From: Clostridium sp. C8-1-8
GTDB lineage: Bacteria; Bacillota; Clostridia; Clostridiales; Clostridiaceae
NCBI RefSeq assembly: GCF_009928445.1
Contig: NZ_JAABNO010000025.1
Span: 1-64,000 of the forward strand
Length of the DNA stretch: 64,000 nt
Direction of reading: 5' to 3'
Made by a program: the position numbers and the translations under genes. The number at the start of each line of letters is the position of its first letter. Positions within the stretch are counted from its first letter, which is position 1. Positions 59,006 through 64,000 of this stretch are shown here, in pieces. The notes under the pieces were generated by a model. The model did not search any database. It was not told the origin of the DNA and saw nothing but the letters and a program-made list of their open reading frames with translations.

Positions 59006-61195
59006 TTATAGTAGAGGTGTAAGGCTTCCGGTATAATACACATTCAATTTATGAAGAGCTCTTGTGCAGGCTGTATAAAGCAGAAGTCTCTCCTCTTCGG
59101 AGCTGTAATTTTCATTCCCTGCATTATATATCAGCACTATATCAAACTCCAAACCTTTTGCAAGGTAGCTTGGGATAACTAAAGTACCGTTTATATACTC
59201 ATCATCCTCCTTGGTTAGAAGCTTAACCTCTGTGTTGTCTTTCAAAAAGTTGTATACCTTGTCTGCTTCATTTTTAGTCCTTGTTATAATTCCAATAGAT
59301 TTATATCCCTTTTCCTTATGCGACTCTATATCCTTTAAAATTCTTTCATTAATAGAGCTCTCATCAGCAAATCCAAGTACTATAGGCTTATCTCCGCTTC
59401 TTTCCACATACTCAGCATTAACTTTATGGCCAAGAAGTTTTCTGGAAAACTCAGTAATCTCCATAGTGGACCTATAGCTCTTTGTAAGATTAATAAGGCA
59501 GGTGTTATCCTTAGGGAATATATGAGCAATGTTACTATAGTCTCCCACATTCATAAATGGATTTATGGACTGATTTAAATCCCCAAGCATTGTTATATTA
59601 GCATGACTAAAGAGCTGATAGAAGATTTCATACTGAAGCGGCGTATAGTCTTGCGCTTCATCTATTATTACATACTTAATATCAGAAGTTTTAGGAAGAT
59701 CCCCAAAGACTCCTTTTAAATAAAGTAGTGGTATCTGGTCTTCGTAGTTAAGCACTCTAAACTGCAGATTTTTCAGAGTATAGTTTTTGATATCAGGATC
59801 TAGATTTTTAAAGAACTTCCTATAAATATGAAGCAAATCAAACTGTGTAATCCTTTGGATCTCCTCATATATATGCTTCGTTTCTTCGTAAACTCTAGCT
59901 GTAGCTTTCTCTTTAACTTCCTTCTCATCCACAAAAGAACCGGTGTTCCACAGCTCCTCATAAATTTCATTTATCCTTTCTTTTTTATAAGGCTTCAGTA
60001 AAAATAAAATTCTTTCCTTAATCTTGTCAAGCCTTCTCTTTAGAGGGAGATTTCTATAATCCCTAAAATACAGCTCTTTAAGTTCCTTGGAAGATACTAT
60101 TAATTTATCTCTGTAAACTATGTCCTTAAAGCCTCTATGTGACTTTTCAACACGGTCTGCGTATTTCTTTAATAACTCTATAAATTCAAGAGAGGATTTA
60201 TACTTTATATTTTTGATTCGTATTTCATAGTCCAAATGTTGCCTAGAGTTTAGGATGAATTCCATCATATTAGAGTAATCTTCTTTAATAAATCTATCCG
60301 ATAAAACCTTATGCATATATTCCTTAAAGGTAGTTTGAAGCATATTGTTCTCTCCAAGCTGTGGAAGTACGTTTGAAATATAATCATTAAAAATCTGGTT
60401 TGGTGAAAATATCACTATATTTTCAGCAGTTATCTTTTCACGATGTTTATATAAAAGATATGCTATTCTGTGAAGAGCAATGGAGGTTTTTCCGCTGCCT
60501 GCTGGCCCCTGAACAATAAGGTTCTTGTATTCTTCATTTCTAATAACCCTGTTTTGTTCTTTTTGAATACTTGTTACAATGGCTTTCATCTTGATATCAG
60601 TGCTTTTACCAAGTATCTCCTGGAGTATTTCATCATCTATGGTTATGTTGCTGTCAAACATATACTCCATCTTTCCTTGATTGATTTTGTACTGTCTCTT
60701 TAGGGTAAGCTCTCCTTCAATAGTTCCTTCTGCACATTCAAAGCCTGCTTTTCCTACTTCATAATCGTAAAACATGCTTGAAGCTGAGGCTCTCCAGTCG
60801 TATATTAGAAAATCATAATCTTCGTTCACAAGGTTTGACATGCCAATATAATACTTCTCCGACTTCTCCTCTCCATTTTCATGAAAATCAATTCTTCCAA
60901 AGTAAGGTGATTCAAGCATTCTCTCGTATTTCTCCTGAAGCCTTCTGGTGATTTCATGGTTTCTCTTTTGATACTTCATCCTGTCTATGAAGCCCATAAA
61001 GCTTACAACTTGCTCAAGTCCATTGGATATTGATAGAAATCCTAGCTCTTCCCACATTTCCTTTTGAGTTTCAAGAGCATCCTTTTTAAACTTATCCTTA
61101 TATTCAAGCTTTTCCTCCAGCTGTCTTTGAGCTTCATTAAGCACCAGTTCTAGCCATTCATTTTCCTTCTTCACCTCAAAATCATTAATGCTCAT
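59006..61195 (-). CDS. helD: HelD-like superfamily 1 helicase, RNA polymerase recycling factor (729 aa)
   Basis: The N-terminal coiled coil (about 1-110; KENEWLELVLNEAQRQLEEK) is the secondary-channel arm of HelD proteins. Walker A VQGPAGSGKTSIALHRIAYL and Walker B YVIIDEAQDYTPLQYEIFYQ are intact, with motif III GDLNQSI, motif IV-like KSYRS and VI YTACTRALHKLNVYYTG. Length is normal. GAGGAGG precedes ATG 61195. HelD proteins remove RNA polymerase stalled on DNA using ATP. Confidence 0.9.
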   Translation of the reverse strand: MSINDFEVKKENEWLELVLNEAQRQLEEKLEYKDKFKKDALETQKEMWEELGFLSISNGLEQVVSFMGFIDRMKYQKRNHEITRRLQEKYERMLESPYFGRIDFHENGEEKSEKYYIGMSNLVNEDYDFLIYDWRASASSMFYDYEVGKAGFECAEGTIEGELTLKRQYKINQGKMEYMFDSNITIDDEILQEILGKSTDIKMKAIVTSIQKEQNRVIRNEEYKNLIVQGPAGSGKTSIALHRIAYLLYKHREKITAENIVIFSPNQIFNDYISNVLPQLGENNMLQTTFKEYMHKVLSDRFIKEDYSNMMEFILNSRQHLDYEIRIKNIKYKSSLEFIELLKKYADRVEKSHRGFKDIVYRDKLIVSSKELKELYFRDYRNLPLKRRLDKIKERILFLLKPYKKERINEIYEELWNTGSFVDEKEVKEKATARVYEETKHIYEEIQRITQFDLLHIYRKFFKNLDPDIKNYTLKNLQFRVLNYEDQIPLLYLKGVFGDLPKTSDIKYVIIDEAQDYTPLQYEIFYQLFSHANITMLGDLNQSINPFMNVGDYSNIAHIFPKDNTCLINLTKSYRSTMEITEFSRKLLGHKVNAEYVERSGDKPIVLGFADESSINERILKDIESHKEKGYKSIGIITRTKNEADKVYNFLKDNTEVKLLTKEDDEYINGTLVIPSYLAKGLEFDIVLIYNAGNENYSSEEERLLLYTACTRALHKLNVYYTGSLTPLL

Positions 61196-61417
61196 AAATC
61201 TACCTCCTCATAATGGATATACAGAGTTCACATATGGAAACTCAATTTATACTCATATCCAAAGCCTTACAACATCTATTGTTAGCAAAACTTGTAGCTT
61301 AAAGTATGATCTTGTAATCCTATAATGTTTCATTACGAAAAATTAAGTAACGCCTGCTGAAAAATCATACTTCTATGAACCTAACACATGCATTACTTAA
61401 TATTTGAAACTGATATA

Positions 61418-61517
61418 TAGGGTTCCTATATCGAAACTTAAGTTATACTTATTCGGTAATCCCGGCTTATGGGGATTATCGGGCACGTATAACTTAATAG
61501 TTGAGTTGGGACCCTTA
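61418..61517. repeat. R3 repeat copy (first of a tandem pair)
   Basis: GGGTTCC and CGAAACTTAAGTTATAC on the left pair with GTATAACTTAATAGTT and GGGACCC on the right; an inner stem GGTAATCCC/GGGGATTATC. It is fully self-complementary in plan. Confidence 0.75.
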
Positions 61518-61518
61518 T

Positions 61519-61620
61519 ATAGGGTTCCATTAAGAAAATTTAAGTTATGCATGTTCAAAAACACCGTGATCTGTGGATTTTTGAGGCATGCATAACTTAA
61601 TAGTTAAAGTTGGAACCATA
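61519..61620. repeat. R3 repeat copy (second of the tandem pair)
   Basis: GGGTTCCATTAAG...AATTTAAGTTATGCATG pairs with CATGCATAACTTAATAG...TTGGAACC. The interior differs from the first copy, so they are two separate copies. Confidence 0.75.
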
Positions 61621-61699
61621 TAACCGAATCATAAAATTCTTCTTAAGTATACTGTCTAGGGAGGCAAAATAACAGTCTGTAAATTATTTTTTGGTTGTG

Positions 61700-61736
61700 G
61701 TATAATTAAAGTGGGGGGAGAGAACTCCCCTTTTTT
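61700..61736 (+). terminator. Extended -10 promoter abutting a strong terminator
   Basis: TGGTATAAT (61697-61705) then AAAG and GGGGAG-AGAA-CTCCCC (61714-61729) and seven T. If the promoter is active the product is about 25 nt. Alternatively it only terminates transcription from the left. Confidence 0.6.
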
Positions 61737-61819
61737 TATTGCATGAAAAGTTGCAAATACCAATTAACAATTCTAGATTCCAACTGCTCATAACTCCAAA
61801 TATAGCTATTTGAAGTTGA

Positions 61820-61905
61820 TGATGTGACTTTCTTTAGTAAGCTTTTTGCTTATCTAAATTTTCTTAACTTATGTGAAGAAATTATGGCAGGTGGCATATT
61901 TTTTA
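61820..61905. repeat. R2 repeat copy 4
   Basis: GTGACTTTCTTTAGTAAGC, CTTATGTGAAGAAATTATGG and CAGGTGGCATATT match the R2 core. The rest of 61906-62100 has no gene. Confidence 0.55.
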
Positions 61906-62132
61906 CTGTTTAACCAAAATAACTACTCTAAACCTTTGAAATCACTATATTTAGCTAGCAATAATTTTGCCATAAAGCTGTAATCCCTTTTTCCTTTGAT
62001 ACTTTAATCCCAGCCTCTTCTACCTATTTCAAACCTCATGAGAATCCAAATTTATGTACCCACTCCACTGTCCCAAGCATTATTTAGGTAAATATTACAT
62101 TTTAGATTGATATTGGTAAAATATGATGCTAC

Positions 62133-62167
62133 TATATCATCAATGGATATATCATTAATGGATATAT
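62133..62167. promoter_or_regulatory. Two overlapping dyads upstream of padR, probable PadR operator
   Basis: TATATCAT (62133), ATGGATATATCAT (62143-62155) and ATGGATATAT (62158-62167) form two adjoining near-palindromes sharing the middle GATATATC. They end at the padR ribosome site, as expected for autorepression. Confidence 0.6.
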
Positions 62168-62181
62168 TAGGAGGTCCAAAA

Positions 62182-62517
62182 TTGTCACGACTAAATTCAA
62201 TTAAAAATGAACAATTAACTGATACAACCTATTATATTTTACTTTGTCTTACTGAACCGGATCATGGGTATGCACTGATGAGAAAAATTCAGCATATATC
62301 TTGTGGAACTTTTATTGTAGGACCTGCAAGTATGTATACAAATTTGAAAAAACTGCTAGATGCGCATCTGATTGAAATCGTAGAAATAGATAAAAAAAGC
62401 TATCAATTAACTCCAGAGGGTACACGTCTACTTGTTGAGGAATATAAACGAAGATCACAGATTGTTGAACAGAGTAAAAATATCATCGAGAATATAAGGA
62501 GGGAAAATAATTTATGA
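62182..62517 (+). CDS. PadR-family transcriptional regulator (111 aa)
   Basis: TTG 62182, after AGGAGGTCCAAAA, is preferred to in-frame ATGs further upstream that fall in the operator. The protein has the PadR winged helix: TYYILLCLTEPDHGYALMRK, IVGPASMYTNLKKLLDAHLI and KSYQLTPEGTRLLVEEYKRR. It overlaps the next gene by four bases (ATGA), forming the common PadR/DUF2812 operon. Likely a repressor of its own operon. Confidence 0.9.
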   Translation: MSRLNSIKNEQLTDTTYYILLCLTEPDHGYALMRKIQHISCGTFIVGPASMYTNLKKLLDAHLIEIVEIDKKSYQLTPEGTRLLVEEYKRRSQIVEQSKNIIENIRRENNL

Positions 62518-62912
62518 AAGCAGCAAAAACTAAGAAAATAAACTATCTTATGGGATGGATGACAAGAGAAAAATATCTAATACAAGAACTTGAGCAACAA
62601 GCTTTGAATGGGTGGCTCTACGACTCATGCACAAAATTTCACATAATTCTCAGGCAAGGCGTTCCCAGGAAAATGCAATACGCTGTTGACTTGCCCCCGA
62701 TTAAAGAAGAAGAAAAAGCCGAATACTTAAAATACTTTGAATCCGTCGGCTGGCATCTCGCCTACAAAAATTATTGCTTTTATGTCTTTTATGCTGATAA
62801 TAGTGCCCCCCCACTTCATACAGATCACACTTTCCATGAGCAAATAAAAGAACAATGGATAAAAAAGATGTTTCCTCGTACTAACGGGTTTACTTTAGGG
62901 GTGCAAACTTAA
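62514..62912 (+). CDS. DUF2812 protein, short form (132 aa)
   Basis: The KKINYLMGWMTREKYLIQEL-EQQALNGWLYD, PRKMQYAVDL and YFESVGWHLAYKNYCFYVFY blocks match DUF2812, which typically follows a padR gene. Many members carry C-terminal membrane helices, and this one ends early after GFTLGVQT with none, so it may be a short form or a truncation. GGAGGG precedes ATG 62514. The function is unknown, perhaps linked to membrane stress. Confidence 0.8.
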   Translation: MKAAKTKKINYLMGWMTREKYLIQELEQQALNGWLYDSCTKFHIILRQGVPRKMQYAVDLPPIKEEEKAEYLKYFESVGWHLAYKNYCFYVFYADNSAPPLHTDHTFHEQIKEQWIKKMFPRTNGFTLGVQT

Positions 62913-62941
62913 AAATTACAAGCATTTTTACAACAAAAAAC

Positions 62942-62976
62942 CTATGCTTTAACAACAGTCTTAGCATAGTTTTTTA
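62942..62976 (+). terminator. Terminator of the padR operon
   Basis: CTATGCT pairs with AGCATAG (62963-62969) followed by TTTTTT. Confidence 0.75.
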
Positions 62977-63048
62977 CAGTTATTTAATTATTGATTGATA
63001 ATATAAGAAGGTTGCGAATTAAATATTATACTTGTGTTATAATAATCT

Positions 63049-63516
63049 TTAAATATCTTGTAAGTCCTTTATCAATTCTATTGCTCCATTTTCCCATAAT
63101 TCAGTGTATCTTTTTTCAATTTTAAAGCCATTCTTTTCATAGAAACTTAAAGTTTCCTTGTAGGAGATTTTTACTTCTGGTGGTACTGTAAAAACCCTTA
63201 TGTACTTAAACCCTAAACTTTTAACATATTTAAAAAAATAGTTAATAATGGTAGTCCCAAACCCTTTCCACCTATAGTCTGGGTCTGTTCCCATGATACT
63301 GATGTTTATTGTACCATCTAAACAAGTAAACATAATAAATGATACTATTAATCCATCTACACTTAAACATACCACATCCTGAAACATCAAATCTCGTTCA
63401 GTATCCTCTGGTACATTATTAGTAAACCATTTTACTGTTAATAATTCTGTAATCTCCTTGATTCTTTTAACTATATCCTTCCCAGGTCTACTATAAATAA
63501 AAATTTCGTATTCCAT
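63049..63516 (-). CDS. GNAT-family N-acetyltransferase (155 aa)
   Basis: ISIMGTDPDYRWKGFGTTII is the acetyl-CoA motif (R/W-x-G-F-G), followed by VKSLGFKYIRVFTVPPEV and YEKNGFKIEKRYTELW. GGGGCG precedes ATG 63516. It has normal length. The acceptor is unknown. Confidence 0.85.
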   Translation of the reverse strand: MEYEIFIYSRPGKDIVKRIKEITELLTVKWFTNNVPEDTERDLMFQDVVCLSVDGLIVSFIMFTCLDGTINISIMGTDPDYRWKGFGTTIINYFFKYVKSLGFKYIRVFTVPPEVKISYKETLSFYEKNGFKIEKRYTELWENGAIELIKDLQDI

Positions 63517-63620
63517 CTTTTTCGCCCCATATAATTCATATTTAGTAATATTCTACCATTATATATTTATATTATAAACTAACCATGTAGTCTTTTCCAG
63601 TATAATGAAATAAGTAAGAT

Positions 63621-64000
63621 TTAAGAAAAGTATATTATATCATTGTAGGTAAACTGCTTATCCGTAATACCTATTCTCTGTGAAGTAGTTAATACATCAC
63701 CATTCCAACTTCTAAAAGCCCAACAGAAGTTATAAAATATCCTTAAAATAGTTATAGCATATTGGGCGTACCTTGGATTATAGTTAGAATATATATAACT
63801 CTTTCCATCTTTAACTTCATAGTCATAAAGGCTGTGATATGCTAATTTTTCTGCTATTATTTGCTTTTGTATATCAAAGGAAGATAATCCTTTCTTTCCA
63901 TTATCCTTAACCCATCTATTGAGTTCTTTCTTAGCCTCTGTAAATAGATTATATGCCTCTTTTTTACTTAAATTACGGTTTAATTTACAAAGGAAGTAGT
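63621..64000 (-). CDS. 3' end of a probable insertion-sequence transposase (runs off window)
   Basis: A minus-strand frame is open from position 64000 to TAA at 63621 with no start inside the window, so the gene continues to the right. About 126 residues are visible: KKEAYNLFTEAKKELNRWVK, a middle YIYSNYNPRYAQYAITILRI, FYNFCWAFRSWNGDVLTTSQ and RIGITDKQFTYNDIIYFS. The R-x-F-C-W-x-F-R and T-x-x-QR-x-GI-x-DK blocks resemble the C-terminus of IS transposases, but I cannot fix the family. Confidence 0.55.
   Translation of the reverse strand, partial: YFLCKLNRNLSKKEAYNLFTEAKKELNRWVKDNGKKGLSSFDIQKQIIAEKLAYHSLYDYEVKDGKSYIYSNYNPRYAQYAITILRIFYNFCWAFRSWNGDVLTTSQRIGITDKQFTYNDIIYFS

Noticed and set aside
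61404..61595. Open plus-strand frame of 63 codons
   Set aside because: It lies wholly in two R3 hairpin elements and its protein repeats the element, so it is a by-product of the repeat.
1..64000. tRNA, rRNA, known riboswitches or replication origin
   Set aside because: I looked for conserved tRNA arms, rRNA stretches, T-box and common riboswitch cores and saw none; a covariance-model scan would be needed to exclude small ones.

Overview
The window is AT-rich, low-GC Firmicute chromosome, most likely from a Clostridium-like anaerobe. The evidence is the codon use, strong GGAGG-type ribosome sites, extended -10 promoters of the TGnTATAAT type, and the gene families: DUF2975, DUF6506, DUF4275, DUF6273, Rpn nucleases, HelD, and many GNAT acetyltransferases and AraC/GyrI regulators. 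No tRNA, rRNA, CRISPR array or intact prophage was seen. Most genes lie on the minus strand. Layout: 1-2.5 kb is a scar zone with an IS21-like end against a truncated beta-propeller gene, a 5'-truncated RepL plasmid-replication remnant and small membrane proteins. 2.5-11.5 kb holds an aminoglycoside-phosphotransferase-like kinase, a HAD hydrolase, a PfkB sugar kinase, a possible 23-residue peptide gene with a very strong terminator, a soluble multi-PAS histidine kinase, a C39-like cysteine peptidase, an adenosine-deaminase-like enzyme and a 56-residue membrane protein. 11.8-12.5 kb is a collapsed element in which a tyrosine recombinase fragment runs into an IS91-type transposase fragment. 12.6-14.1 kb is an ECF sigma/DUF4179 anti-sigma pair. 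14.3-16.3 kb is gene debris around a small P-loop kinase. 16.5-21.6 kb has a membrane-anchored GH113-like protein, two proteins of unknown function, an AraC-type HTH fused in frame to a RelA/SpoT-type HD domain, and an HTH/membrane-protein pair. 21.9-31.4 kb has GNAT, a DrrAB-like ABC exporter, DUF2975, an MGMT-like protein, a lipoprotein, a small-ORF cassette with a structured leader, a serine hydrolase, a collapsed uvrA-like gene and AraC-GyrI. 31.6-34.3 kb is a run of immunity-type small proteins (SUKH-like, DUF4375-like) between GNAT genes. 34.8-38.7 kb is a four-gene siderophore ABC uptake operon with a Fur-box-like site. 39-57 kb is a mosaic of single genes separated by repeats. 57-64 kb holds MerR, HelD, a PadR/DUF2812 operon, a GNAT and the 3' end of a probable transposase. 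The strongest signal is the dispersed repeats between genes. R1 is a 27-bp palindromic unit in at least 16 places, all in the same orientation, usually touching or just past the stop codons of minus-strand genes and sometimes encoding their last residues. R2 is a miniature element of about 180 bp, one copy of which splits an Rpn gene with a 7-bp target duplication. R3 is a long hairpin with CTTAAGTTAT arms. R4 carries a terminator hairpin followed by an extended -10 promoter and sits just upstream of many minus-strand genes. R5 is a terminator-like hairpin at gene 3' ends. R6 is a leader that can pair its own Shine-Dalgarno site. R7 is a short promoter-bearing repeat. Together with at least twelve decayed genes they show a region whose expression signals are largely mobile or duplicated. 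All function calls come from reading motifs; no database search was run.
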